Of a stretch of 64,000 bases of DNA, positions 48,128 to 57,453 are shown piece by piece. Below the pieces are notes generated by a model. The model worked only from the letters and a program-made list of their open reading frames with translations. It was not told where the DNA came from and did no database searches. Source of the DNA: Actinomycetota bacterium (GTDB taxonomy: Bacteria > Actinomycetota > Thermoleophilia > Solirubrobacterales > 70-9); NCBI GenBank assembly GCA_018268675.1, contig JAFDWB010000070.1:1-64000 (forward strand), given 5' to 3'. Each line of letters opens with the position of its first letter. Position 1 is the first letter of the stretch. The translations under genes and the position numbers were made by a program.

Positions 48128-50878
48128 ATGAGGAGGAGTGCGCGGAACGCCGCAGTCATCACCACCGCGACGGCGCTGGCGGCGCTGCTGCTTGCCGCCT
48201 TCGGGGCGGCCTCGGCGTCGGCGATCGGGATCGGCACCTGGGAAGCCGGGACGTGCACGGTGCCGGAATGCACCTACAAAAGCGCCGAAAGCGCCTTCTT
48301 TTCCCAGGCCGCCGGCCACCCTCCGGATGGCGTCACGGACTTCTCGGTCAACGTCGAAGGTGGGGACCAGGTCAAGCGGGTGAAGGTGGAATTGCCGGAG
48401 GGACTGAACGTCAACCCGGTGGCCGCGCCGCAGTGCCCGCTCGAAACCTTCAAAAATGACGAAGCGCAGTGCGCGGCGCTCGGCAGTCAGGTTGGGGTCA
48501 GCGAAGTCACGTCGAGCCTTCTCCCGCTCCCACTCGAATTTCCCGTCTACGACCTCGTCCCGAACAACGGCGAACCGGCTCTCTTCGCGTTCCACGTGAC
48601 GACGCCGGTCCTCCCCCTGATCAGCGAGTACGTCTACCTCGAAACCGCGATCGAATGGGCAGGCGATTATCACGAGTCGTTCTTCATCAACAACATCGCC
48701 GCCTTCCCGCCGCTGGGGCGGAACCGCCTGGTGTTCGACGGACAGGCGGGCGGCTCGTTCCTCACCCTGCCGAGCCCCTGCAACGGCAACACGACGAGCA
48801 TCCTCGAACTCGAAAGCCAGGGTGGGGCGACGGCGGGGCCGCAGCCGACGACCCCGCCGGTGCCGATCGTCGGCTGCGGCGCGGTGCCGTTCGCGCCGAG
48901 CGTCGCCGCCGCGGCGAGCGGGCCGACCGACTCCTCGAGCACCGTCTCCGTCTCGCTGAACGTCCCCCAGCACGCGGGCGCCAAAGAGATCAACACCTCG
49001 ACGGTGAAGTCGGCGAACGTGACCCTGCCCGCCGGCACCGGCCTCAACCCGGCAACCGCGCCGGGCCTCAAGTTCTGCCCCGACACGGCCTTCCCCCTGC
49101 ACTCGAAGGCGCCGGTCGCCTGCGCGCCGGAATCGCAGATCGGCACGATCCAGATCGAAGCGCCGGAGCTGCCCGCGGGTTCGCTCACCGGGCCCGTCTA
49201 CCTCGCCGAACAGAAGAGCCGCGACCCGCTCTCGGGTCAGGAGTACCGGATCTTCTTCGACGCCGAATCGAGCCGTTACGGGGTCCAGGTCCGTGAGGAA
49301 GGCAAGGTCAGGGCGAACCCGACCACGGGCCAGTTGAGCGCCGAATTCAGCGGCCTGCCGCAGGTCGCCTTCTCCTCGGCGACGCTCACCTTCGGCCCGA
49401 CCGCCAGGCACGCGATCCCGGTGCTGAGCAGCCCGCCCCTCTGCAGTCAGACGGCGACCTCGAGCGCGGTGCCGTGGTCGACCGGCACGCCGACCTCGAC
49501 CGGGACGACGGAGCTGAAGATGGCCGCGGCGCCCGGCGGCGGGCCGTGCGCGAAGACGATGGCCGAACGGCCGTTCAGCCCTGCCGTCAGCGCCAAGCCG
49601 GTCAGCTCCGCGGCGCTCGCCTACACGCCGTTCCAGTTGCAGGTCAGCCGCAACGAAGGTCAGCAGGAGATCAAAGGCTTCCACCTGACCCTGCCGCCCG
49701 GGGCGACGGCGAACATCTCGAAGGTCCCCTACTGCGAACCGAACGAATTCAGCGCCGCGGCGGGACTCTCCGGCCTCGAGGAGCAGAAGAGCTGGAGCTG
49801 CCGCGCGCAGAGCCAAATCGGCACCGCGACGATCATGGCCGGCACCGGTCAGACGCCGTTGCAGATCGACGGCCGGGTCTACCTCTCCGGTCCATATAAG
49901 GGGGCGCCGCTCTCGGCGATCGTGATCACGCCGGCCGTGGCCGGGCCGTTCGACCTCGGCAACGTGGTCGTCCAGGCGCCGCTCAACCTAAACCCGGAAT
50001 CCGGCCAGATCGAAGCGAGCGCCGAAATCCCTGACGTCTTCGGCGGCGCCAAGCTCGACATCCGCTCGATCTTCGTGAACCTGAATCGCAAGGAATTCAC
50101 GCTCAACGGGACGAACTGCAACCACAACGCGACCACCGGCTGGATCTCCGGCGGCGGCGCCGACCCGACCAACCTGGCCGCCTGGTCCTCCAGCCCGGTC
50201 AACGTCCCCTTCCAGGGGAGCGGCTGTGAATCGCTCGCCTTCAAGCCCGGTCTCAAGATCCGCCTCTTCGGCCAGACCCGCCGCGCGAAGCACCCGAAAC
50301 TCAAGGCGACGCTGACCGCCAAGGAAGGCCAGGCCAACGTGGCGCTCGCCTCGGTGGCGCTGCCGCACTCGATCTTCCTCGATCAGTCGAGCCTGGGCAC
50401 CGTCTGCACCCGGCCGCAGTTCGCCGCCGGCCGGTGCCCGGCGAAATCGCGCTACGGCTTCGCCCGCGCGTGGACCCCGCTGCTCGCCCACCCGCTCGAA
50501 GGCCCCGTCTACCTGCGCTCCTCCGACAACACCCTGCCCGACCTGGTCGCCGACCTGAAAGGCCAGGTCACCATCGTCCTCGACGGCCGGATCGACAGTT
50601 TCAAGGGCGGCATCCGCACCACCTTCGCGAGCGTCCCCGATCTGCCGGTCAGCAAGTTCGTCCTCACCCTGCCGGGCGGCAGGCACGGCCTCCTCCAGGC
50701 CTCGACCAACCTCTGCGCGAAGCCCGTGCGCGGCATCATCCGCCTGACCGGGCAGAACGGCAAGAAGGCGAACGGTCACCCCATCATCCAGACCCCGTGC
50801 AAGAGCAGAAAGCACGGCAAGCGGCACAAGGGCAAGAAGAAGCACAAGACCGCCCACACCCAGAAGTCCAAGCGCTGA
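48128..50878 (+). CDS. Exported four-module repeat protein, paralogue 2
   Basis: 916 residues. Signal peptide 1-32 (MRRSARNAAVITTATALAAL to ASASA). Modules repeat the pattern of the previous gene: VELPEGLNVNPVAAPQC, VTLPAGTGLNPATAPG, LTLPPGATANISKVPYC and VALPHSIFLDQSSLGTVC, each followed by a C-x-x-x-S-x-x-G step and a VYL strand. The third module contains SGPYKGAPLSAIVITPAVAG, nearly the same as in both paralogues. The C-terminus is GQNGK, then Cys and about 25 mostly Lys/Arg/His residues. ATG 48128 follows AAGGAG by 9 bases; only 41 bases separate it from the preceding stop, so one operon. Confidence 0.82.
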   Translation: MRRSARNAAVITTATALAALLLAAFGAASASAIGIGTWEAGTCTVPECTYKSAESAFFSQAAGHPPDGVTDFSVNVEGGDQVKRVKVELPEGLNVNPVAAPQCPLETFKNDEAQCAALGSQVGVSEVTSSLLPLPLEFPVYDLVPNNGEPALFAFHVTTPVLPLISEYVYLETAIEWAGDYHESFFINNIAAFPPLGRNRLVFDGQAGGSFLTLPSPCNGNTTSILELESQGGATAGPQPTTPPVPIVGCGAVPFAPSVAAAASGPTDSSSTVSVSLNVPQHAGAKEINTSTVKSANVTLPAGTGLNPATAPGLKFCPDTAFPLHSKAPVACAPESQIGTIQIEAPELPAGSLTGPVYLAEQKSRDPLSGQEYRIFFDAESSRYGVQVREEGKVRANPTTGQLSAEFSGLPQVAFSSATLTFGPTARHAIPVLSSPPLCSQTATSSAVPWSTGTPTSTGTTELKMAAAPGGGPCAKTMAERPFSPAVSAKPVSSAALAYTPFQLQVSRNEGQQEIKGFHLTLPPGATANISKVPYCEPNEFSAAAGLSGLEEQKSWSCRAQSQIGTATIMAGTGQTPLQIDGRVYLSGPYKGAPLSAIVITPAVAGPFDLGNVVVQAPLNLNPESGQIEASAEIPDVFGGAKLDIRSIFVNLNRKEFTLNGTNCNHNATTGWISGGGADPTNLAAWSSSPVNVPFQGSGCESLAFKPGLKIRLFGQTRRAKHPKLKATLTAKEGQANVALASVALPHSIFLDQSSLGTVCTRPQFAAGRCPAKSRYGFARAWTPLLAHPLEGPVYLRSSDNTLPDLVADLKGQVTIVLDGRIDSFKGGIRTTFASVPDLPVSKFVLTLPGGRHGLLQASTNLCAKPVRGIIRLTGQNGKKANGHPIIQTPCKSRKHGKRHKGKKKHKTAHTQKSKR

Positions 50879-50938
50879 ACGCCCGCTTCGCCTGCCTGTC
50901 TACCCACTACTTATTCCCGATCCAAACCCGCCGACCGG

Positions 50939-50971
50939 TTGACTTGACCCCACCGCTCTGACCGCTAGTGT
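50939..50971 (+). promoter_or_regulatory. Internal promoter before the exported hydrolase
   Basis: Overlapping TTGACT/TTGACC (50939-50949) and TAGTGT (50966-50971), 16 bases after the second hexamer, form a recognisable promoter in a 176-base gap. The -10 resembles that of the first gene (TAGTCT). GGAGGAGGG at 51042-51050 is the ribosome site of the downstream gene. Confidence 0.55.
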
Positions 50972-51054
50972 CTGTGGCGGGAAAGGGATGTGGTACCGCC
51001 ACGCAGGGGCGGCGTTATCGCTTTTGGGGAATTGCGTTAACGGAGGAGGGACAG

Positions 51055-53409
51055 ATGGTGAGGGGTTCGGGGCTCACGCTTCCACGCAGGGGATTCGTCG
51101 CGGCCTTGGTGGTCGCGGTGGCATTGGTAGTCGCGCCGTCGGCGCAGGCCGCGTTCACCTCTGTCTACGGGGGGGCGGCCCACTGCACTGTGGAACCGTC
51201 TCACGGCAACATCCGTGCCTGCAGCGGCTTCACGCTCACCTGGGACCACGCCACGAAAATCGACGTCAACGTGTTCCTGCCGCCGGAAACGGGTGGCACC
51301 GAAGGCCCCTATCCGCTGATCGGCGACTTCCACGGTTGGGGCGGCTCGAAGTTGGGGCTGACCACTGTGGAACCGGCCGAAGGACTGACCTTCCAGCAGA
51401 AAGACCCCCGCATCCAGCACTGGGCCGAAGAGGGGTACGCGGTCTTCAGCATGAGCGATCGCGGCTGGGGCCTTTCGTGCGGCAAATTCGACCCTCAGAT
51501 CGCGGAACCGGTCTGTGCCCAGGGGTACAACCACCTGATGGACGATCGCTACGAAGTCCGCGACGCCCAGTACCTGATCTCTGTGCTCGCCGACGAAGGC
51601 GTTGCCCAGCCGATGAAGATCGGCGTCACCGGAGCCTCCTACGGTGGCGGCATCTCGGTCGCGCTGGCGGCACTCCGTAACCGCGAAATGCTCCCCAACG
51701 GCGAACTGGTCCCCTGGACCAGCCCCGAAGGAGAAGAAATGGAAATCGCGGCCGCGGCCCCGCAGTGGGCGTGGACCGACATCGCCTACGCGCTGGCGCC
51801 GAACGGTCGCAACCTCGACTACGTGACCGAATCCTCGTATCGCGGCCCGTCCGGAAAAGCCCCGGTCGGGGTGATGAAGCTGAGCTACACCGAAGCCCTG
51901 TACCAGAGTGGGCTGGCGCTGAGCAACTACAACGAATCGAACCCGGAAGCCGACATCCCCGGCTGGCGCCTCCGGCTTCTCGCCGGCGAGCCCTACAGCG
52001 ACCCGGGTGTCAACGCGATGATCAAACAGCTCACCGCCTATCACTCGGCCTTCTACATCAACCACGCCGAGGCGCCCTCGCCGATGCTGCTCCAGAGTGG
52101 GTGGAACGACGACCTCTTCCCGGTCGACGAAGTGCTGCGCCTCTACCAGCGGACCCGGGCGCAGTACCCGAGCGATCCGATCTCACTCTTCCTCGCCGAC
52201 TACGGTCACTCGCGCAGCCAGAACAAGGCCGCGGATGTCGGCCGGTTCAACGAACGGCTGGAAGCGTGGTTCGCCCACTACCTGAAGGGCGAAGGCGCGT
52301 CACCGAGCTCGAGCGTCGAGGCCCTCACCACCACCTGCCCGAACTCGGCAGCCTCCGAAGGGCCGTACACCGCCGGGAATTGGAGCTCGCTCGCACCGGG
52401 TGAAGTCCGCCTCCAGTCGAACCAGCCGCAGACGATCGAACACGGCACTGTCGCCGAAGAAGAAGTCCCGACCCTGTCGGGCAAATTCTTCGACCCGATC
52501 ATCGGTCCGAAAGTGGGAAAAAATGTGTGCTCTTCGGTTCCCGCTGAAGCGCAGCCCCGCGTCGCCAACTACAGCCTCGCCCCGGCTCCGGCGGGTGGCT
52601 TCACCCTGATGGGGTCGCCGACGATCGTCGCCAAGGTCCAGTCGCCGACCCCCAACTCGGAGATCGCGGCGCGCCTCGTCGACGTTGCGCCGGAAGGGAC
52701 CGAGACCCTGATCGCCCGCGGGCTCTACCGACCGACCGGGGGCAGTCAGGAAATGGTCTTCCAACTGCACCCGCAGGGCTATCACTTCGCTGCGGGACAC
52801 GTGGCGAAACTCGAACTGCTGCCCTCTGACATGCCGTACGGGCGCTTCTCCAACCTGCAGGCCAACGTCACGGTCTCGAGCCTGGAACTGCGCCTGCCGG
52901 TGATGGAGCAGCCCGGCTCACTCGGTGGTCTGGTCCAGACCCCGGCGCCGAAAGTAGTCCCCGCCGGCTACCAGCTGGCGGCGGAATACCAGGAAAAGCC
53001 GTCCGGTGGCGGTGGCGGGGGGACCCCGCCCACCACCCCGCCGCCCGCGACGATCAAGATCGGCGCCGCCGGGCTGACCGGAAAGCTCACCGCGAACAGC
53101 AAGGCCCTCATGGTGCCGTTGCGATGCACCGGCGAAGGTGCCTGCTCGGGTCAGGTCTCGGTGACCGTGAAGGCCTCGAGCGGGAAGGGCCGCACGACGC
53201 TGGCCAAGGGCAAATACTCGATCGCGTCCGGAGCGAACCTGACCGCGCGGGTCCCGTTGACCAAGGCCGGCGCGAAGATCGTCCAGGGCCGCCTCGAAAT
53301 CAAGGGGAAGCGCTCGAAGACCCTCTCCGGCGTCCTGCAGCTGAACGACGCCGGCAGGCCGACGACCCTGACGTTGAATCGCCCGGTCCACCTGACGGGA
53401 GGTAAGTGA
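51055..53409 (+). CDS. Exported S15/CocE-type alpha/beta-hydrolase
   Basis: 784 residues. Signal peptide about 1-32 (FVAALVVAVALVVAPSAQA). The alpha/beta-hydrolase domain has nucleophile Ser195 in GASYGGG, acid Asp352 or Asp353 in SGWNDDLFP and His385 in DYGHSRS, the arrangement of X-Pro dipeptidyl-peptidase/cocaine-esterase-like enzymes. A jelly-roll-like domain follows (about 450-640), then a Gly/Pro/Thr linker (SGGGGGGTPPTTPPP) and a small beta domain with a Cys pair (RCTGEGACSG). It likely cleaves an ester or peptide outside the cell. Placed between two paralogous repeat proteins; a link to their processing or anchoring is inference. Confidence 0.85.
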   Translation: MVRGSGLTLPRRGFVAALVVAVALVVAPSAQAAFTSVYGGAAHCTVEPSHGNIRACSGFTLTWDHATKIDVNVFLPPETGGTEGPYPLIGDFHGWGGSKLGLTTVEPAEGLTFQQKDPRIQHWAEEGYAVFSMSDRGWGLSCGKFDPQIAEPVCAQGYNHLMDDRYEVRDAQYLISVLADEGVAQPMKIGVTGASYGGGISVALAALRNREMLPNGELVPWTSPEGEEMEIAAAAPQWAWTDIAYALAPNGRNLDYVTESSYRGPSGKAPVGVMKLSYTEALYQSGLALSNYNESNPEADIPGWRLRLLAGEPYSDPGVNAMIKQLTAYHSAFYINHAEAPSPMLLQSGWNDDLFPVDEVLRLYQRTRAQYPSDPISLFLADYGHSRSQNKAADVGRFNERLEAWFAHYLKGEGASPSSSVEALTTTCPNSAASEGPYTAGNWSSLAPGEVRLQSNQPQTIEHGTVAEEEVPTLSGKFFDPIIGPKVGKNVCSSVPAEAQPRVANYSLAPAPAGGFTLMGSPTIVAKVQSPTPNSEIAARLVDVAPEGTETLIARGLYRPTGGSQEMVFQLHPQGYHFAAGHVAKLELLPSDMPYGRFSNLQANVTVSSLELRLPVMEQPGSLGGLVQTPAPKVVPAGYQLAAEYQEKPSGGGGGGTPPTTPPPATIKIGAAGLTGKLTANSKALMVPLRCTGEGACSGQVSVTVKASSGKGRTTLAKGKYSIASGANLTARVPLTKAGAKIVQGRLEIKGKRSKTLSGVLQLNDAGRPTTLTLNRPVHLTGGK

Positions 53410-53452
53410 CATGCGCCGGAAACCGACCGCGTCGAACGGAGGAGGACTGATT

Positions 53453-56329
53453 GTGAGGCGTCTACTGCTCGTGATCGCCGTGGGAATCCTCGGCGCCCTG
53501 TTCGTGGCGCCGGCCGCGCAGGGTGCGGTCGGGGTCCAAAAATGGGAATCGCTGACCTGTAAGGAAAACCTCGATCTCCCCTTGATCACCAAACCCGCGG
53601 ACTTCGGTGTGCCGGAAATCAAACCCGAAAGTGCACTTCCGGCGCCGGCGGGCCAGTGCAAGGGCTCGACCCCCGAAAAGCTCTACACCCAGGCGGGCGG
53701 CCACCCGAACTACGGGATCACCGACTTCAAGATCGACACCTATCCGTCGCTCTTCGGGCTCGGCGGCTTCCCGACGACGTTCCTCAAAGACATCGTCGTC
53801 GACACGCCTGAAGGATTGAGTGTGAACCCGGAAGCGCTTCCGCAGTGTGAAGTCGAACAGCTCGAGAAACAGGCATGTCCGCCGTCGTCCTTCGTCGGCA
53901 TCAACTATCTGACGGTCGCGGCTCAGACGCCGACCGGCTCGCCTCCCAAATGCACGGCCCCGGTGCCGAACGAATGCCTTCAGGCCAGGGTCGCCCTGCC
54001 GGTGTACAACCTGGTGCCGTTCCAGGGAGTGCCCTCGATGGTCGGCTTCCTGACCGAATCGGGCCCGACCTTCGTCGTCGGCTCGTTGAGTCCGGTCGAC
54101 CAACACGTCACCTTCACGATCAGTGACATCCACCCGCCGTCGTTGACCAGTCCGCCGATCATCGAGTCGCGCCTGGTCTTCTTCAGCGCGAAGGAAACGA
54201 ACGTCTTCAACCCGGCGGCGAACGGGACCTATCTGACCATGCCGAGCAACTGCGCGGGTGGACAGGTCTCGAACCTCCGCCTGGACACGCAAGGGCCGCC
54301 CTACGAAGAAGGCGAAGCGTCGAGCACCGAAGCGAGCTACACGACGCCCACCGGCGCCACCGGTTGCGAAAACGTTCCCTTCAACCCGGAAATCGCCGTC
54401 ACCGCGGATGGCCCGAAAGCGGTCGACAGCCCGGAACCGACGACCGTCGACGTCGGCATCCCGTGGGACCCGTCGGCGCCGATCGCGAACTCCTACCTGA
54501 AGGTGGCGAAGGTGACGCTGCCGGAAGGGATGGGGATCAACCCGTCGTCAGGCAACGGGCTCCAGGCCTGCACGGACGCACAGTTCCACTACCACACGAA
54601 TGCCGCGGTGGAATGCCCGGCGGCGTCGAAGATCGGTTCGGTCGACATCGAAACGCCGTCGCTGCCGAACGGCTCGATCACCGGCGAAGTGTTCGTCGGG
54701 CAGCCGCTCAAGAACGGCCTTGGTGCATTCGAAAGCGGTGAACAGTTCCGCATCTTCATCTACGCGTTCTCGAAACGCTACGGCGTGAACGTGCGGCTGG
54801 AGGGGAAGGTCTTCCCGAACGCGACGACCGGCCGGCTCACCGCGGAAGTGCCGGAAAACCCGCAGGCGACCTTCCGCCACTTCCGCCTGCACTTCTTCGG
54901 CGGCGACAACGGCGTCCTCACCTCGCCCTCGATCTGCGGTCCCAACACGACGACGACCGAATTCACCCCGTGGTCGGGCAACCCCGACCACAACACGCCG
55001 TCGACGACCACGCCGATGAGCACCGATCCGGGCGGCGGCAGCTGTCCGACCAGCCTCGGCGCCCGCAAGTTCGCGCCGAGCTACAGCGCCGCGACCGAAT
55101 CGACCGCGGCGGGCAAGTACAGCCCGTTCAAGGTCCACATCGGACGCGGTGACGGGCAGCAGGAGATCAAAGCGGTGAACGTGACCCTGCCGAAGGGCCT
55201 GGTCGCGAAGCTCGCCGGGATCCCGTACTGCGGGGAAGCCGAACTGGCCGCCGCGGCGGCAAGCGGCGGCAGCGCCCAGATGGCCCACCCGAGCTGCCCC
55301 TCGAACAGCGCGATCGGCCACGTGACGACGGCCGCCGGGACCGGCAACACGCCGCTCAGCCTGCCGGGCACGGCGTACCTCGCCGGTCCATACAAGGGGG
55401 CGCCGCTCTCGATGGCGGTGATCACCCCGGCGGTCGCCGGTCCGTTCGACCTCGGCACCGTGGTCGTCCGGGTGGCGCTGAACGTCAACCCGCTGACCGC
55501 CCAGGTCAACGCGGTCTCCAACCCGATCCCGAACGTGTTCGGCGGGGTCAAGCTCGACGTCCGCTCGATCGACATCAGCGTCGACCGCAGCAAGTTCATG
55601 CTGAATCCGACCAACTGCGCGGCGGGCGCCACGGCGGGGACGCTGAACGGCGGCGGCTCGAACCCGGCGAACGCGGCGAGCTGGAGCAGCTACGCGGTCT
55701 CGTCGCCGTTCCAGGCCACCGGCTGCAACAAGCTCGGCTTCAAGCCGACGTTCAACGCGCGGATCTCAGGCCCGACCACGCGGGCGCAGAACCCGCAGAT
55801 CCGGGTCGTCGTCAGGGCCCGCCAGGGCGACGCCAACATCGCCCGTACGGCGCTCAACCTGCCGAGCTCGCTGTTCCTCGACCAGGGTCACATCAAGACG
55901 ATCTGCACGAGAGTCCAGCTGGCGGCGCAGCAATGCCCGCAGAACTCGATCTACGGGCACGCCGAAGCGAGCAGCCCGCTGCTGCAGCAGACGTTGAAGG
56001 GGCCGGTCTACCTGGTGTCCTCGAAGCACAAGCTCCCGGACCTCCTGGCGAACCTCAGAGGCCAGATCAACATCCAGCTGGACGGCGTGATCAGCTCGAA
56101 ACACGGCGGGCTGAAGACGGTGTTCAACAACACTCCGGACGTCCCGCTGAAGTCGTTCGTCCTCACCATGAAGGGCGGCAAGAAAAGCCTCCTGCAGAAC
56201 TCGACCAATCTCTGCAAGAGCCCACAGCTGGCGATCCTCAACATGAAAGGCCAGAACGGGAAGACGGTGAAGAACAACAAGCTCCGTCTCAACATCGCGT
56301 CTTGCGGGAGCAAGAAGAACAAGAAGTAG
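53453..56329 (+). CDS. Exported four-module repeat protein, paralogue 3
   Basis: About 958 residues from GTG 53453, chosen because GGAGGAGG (53438-53445) is 7 bases upstream and a signal peptide (LLLVIAVGILGALFVAPAAQGA) follows; ATG 53411 would add 14 residues. The four modules carry VDTPEGLSVNPEALPQC, VTLPEGMGINPSSGNG, VTLPKGLVAKLAGIPYC and LNLPSSLFLDQGHIKTIC, with CPxxSxxG and VYL steps. The third module has SLPGTAYLAGPYKGAPLSMA. It ends GQNGKTVKNN, Cys and SKKNKK. The 43-base gap after the hydrolase indicates a common transcript. Confidence 0.82.
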   Translation: MRRLLLVIAVGILGALFVAPAAQGAVGVQKWESLTCKENLDLPLITKPADFGVPEIKPESALPAPAGQCKGSTPEKLYTQAGGHPNYGITDFKIDTYPSLFGLGGFPTTFLKDIVVDTPEGLSVNPEALPQCEVEQLEKQACPPSSFVGINYLTVAAQTPTGSPPKCTAPVPNECLQARVALPVYNLVPFQGVPSMVGFLTESGPTFVVGSLSPVDQHVTFTISDIHPPSLTSPPIIESRLVFFSAKETNVFNPAANGTYLTMPSNCAGGQVSNLRLDTQGPPYEEGEASSTEASYTTPTGATGCENVPFNPEIAVTADGPKAVDSPEPTTVDVGIPWDPSAPIANSYLKVAKVTLPEGMGINPSSGNGLQACTDAQFHYHTNAAVECPAASKIGSVDIETPSLPNGSITGEVFVGQPLKNGLGAFESGEQFRIFIYAFSKRYGVNVRLEGKVFPNATTGRLTAEVPENPQATFRHFRLHFFGGDNGVLTSPSICGPNTTTTEFTPWSGNPDHNTPSTTTPMSTDPGGGSCPTSLGARKFAPSYSAATESTAAGKYSPFKVHIGRGDGQQEIKAVNVTLPKGLVAKLAGIPYCGEAELAAAAASGGSAQMAHPSCPSNSAIGHVTTAAGTGNTPLSLPGTAYLAGPYKGAPLSMAVITPAVAGPFDLGTVVVRVALNVNPLTAQVNAVSNPIPNVFGGVKLDVRSIDISVDRSKFMLNPTNCAAGATAGTLNGGGSNPANAASWSSYAVSSPFQATGCNKLGFKPTFNARISGPTTRAQNPQIRVVVRARQGDANIARTALNLPSSLFLDQGHIKTICTRVQLAAQQCPQNSIYGHAEASSPLLQQTLKGPVYLVSSKHKLPDLLANLRGQINIQLDGVISSKHGGLKTVFNNTPDVPLKSFVLTMKGGKKSLLQNSTNLCKSPQLAILNMKGQNGKTVKNNKLRLNIASCGSKKNKK

Positions 56330-56341
56330 CCCTGGGGAGGG

Positions 56342-56382
56342 CGCGGAGGCGCGCCGGCGCGGTGGGCTGACTAGCCTCCGCG
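56342..56382 (+). terminator. Possible stem-loop after the exported-protein operon
   Basis: CGCGGAGGC (56342-56350) and GCCTCCGCG (56374-56382) can pair over 9 bases with a 23-base loop, just after the stop and 3 bases before the next GTG. The long loop and proximity to the next start make termination uncertain. Confidence 0.3.
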
Positions 56383-56385
56383 TCG

Positions 56386-57420
56386 GTGCGTCCTTCCGTA
56401 TCAGTCCTGATCGTCGCCTGGAACTCGGGGCCCGAGCTGCGCCGCATCGTGCCGCCACTGCTCGCCGAGCTGCAGGGCGGTGACGAGCTGATCGTGGTCG
56501 ACAACGACTCGCCCGACGACTCCGCCGCCGTGGTCGCCGAGCTGGCCCCGCGGGCGCGGGTCGTGACGATGGGGCGCAACCGCGGCTTCGCGGGCGGCGC
56601 CAACGTCGGCGCCGGCGCCGCGACCGGGGACCTGCTGGTGATCCTCAACCCGGACGCGGTGCCGCGGCCAGGCTGGGGGGAGGCGATCCGCCGGCCCTGG
56701 CTCGAGGGGCGGGGCTGGTCGGCCTGGCAGGGGCTGGTGGCCGCGGGCGACGGGACGACGATCAACTCGGCCGGCAACCCGGTCCACTTCACCGGCATCG
56801 TCTGGGCGGGGCGGCACGGGGAGCCGCTCGCGGCGGCGCCGGGGCCGGGGGAGGTGACCGCGCTCTCGGGCGCCTGTCTGGCGGTGCCGCTCGAGGTCTG
56901 GCGCCGCCACGGCGGCTTCGCCGAGCGGTTCTTCATGTACCACGAGGACGTCGACCTCTCGCTGCGCCTGCGGCTGGCGGGGGAGACGGTCGGGATCGAG
57001 CCGACCGCGGTCGTCGCCCACGACTATGAGTTCACCGCCTCGGCCGGGAACAAGTGGCGCTGGCTGGAGCGCAACCGGCTGGCGACCTTGGTGCGCCTCT
57101 GGCCGGGCCCGCTGCTCCTCCTGCTCGCCCCGGCGCTGCTGGCGACCGAGGCAGCCCTGCTGCTCGCCGCCGTCGCGGGCGACTGGGGTGGCCAGAAGCT
57201 CCGCGCGAACGCCGAAGTCCTCGCCTGGCTCCCGCGCCTCCTCGCCGAGCGCCGCGCGATCCGCCGCGAACGGAGGATCTCCGCCGCCGACTTCGCCGCC
57301 GCCCTGACCCCCGACCTCGACTCGCCCTTCATCCCGGCCATCGCCCGCTCCGCCCCGGTGCGCCTGGCGCTGCGCACCTACTGGCGCTTGGTGCTCGTCC
57401 TCCTCGGCGGCCGCGGGTAG
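56386..57420 (+). CDS. Family 2 glycosyltransferase with C-terminal membrane segment
   Basis: 344 residues. GT-A fold: VSVLIVAWNSGPELRRIVPPLL, the nucleotide Asp in LIVVDNDSPDDSA, NRGFAGGANVGA, the DxD-like ILNPDAVPRPG and the acceptor-site FMYHEDVDLSLRLRLAG. This is the WbbL/rhamnosyltransferase-like pattern. A hydrophobic segment (PLLLLLAPALLATEAALLLAAVAG) suggests membrane attachment. Donor and acceptor sugars cannot be predicted. Glu codons here are almost all GAG, unlike the adjacent exported genes. Confidence 0.88.
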   Translation: MRPSVSVLIVAWNSGPELRRIVPPLLAELQGGDELIVVDNDSPDDSAAVVAELAPRARVVTMGRNRGFAGGANVGAGAATGDLLVILNPDAVPRPGWGEAIRRPWLEGRGWSAWQGLVAAGDGTTINSAGNPVHFTGIVWAGRHGEPLAAAPGPGEVTALSGACLAVPLEVWRRHGGFAERFFMYHEDVDLSLRLRLAGETVGIEPTAVVAHDYEFTASAGNKWRWLERNRLATLVRLWPGPLLLLLAPALLATEAALLLAAVAGDWGGQKLRANAEVLAWLPRLLAERRAIRRERRISAADFAAALTPDLDSPFIPAIARSAPVRLALRTYWRLVLVLLGGRG

Positions 57421-57453
57421 TCGAGGGGATGGGAGGAGGGCTCCCTCAGCCAC

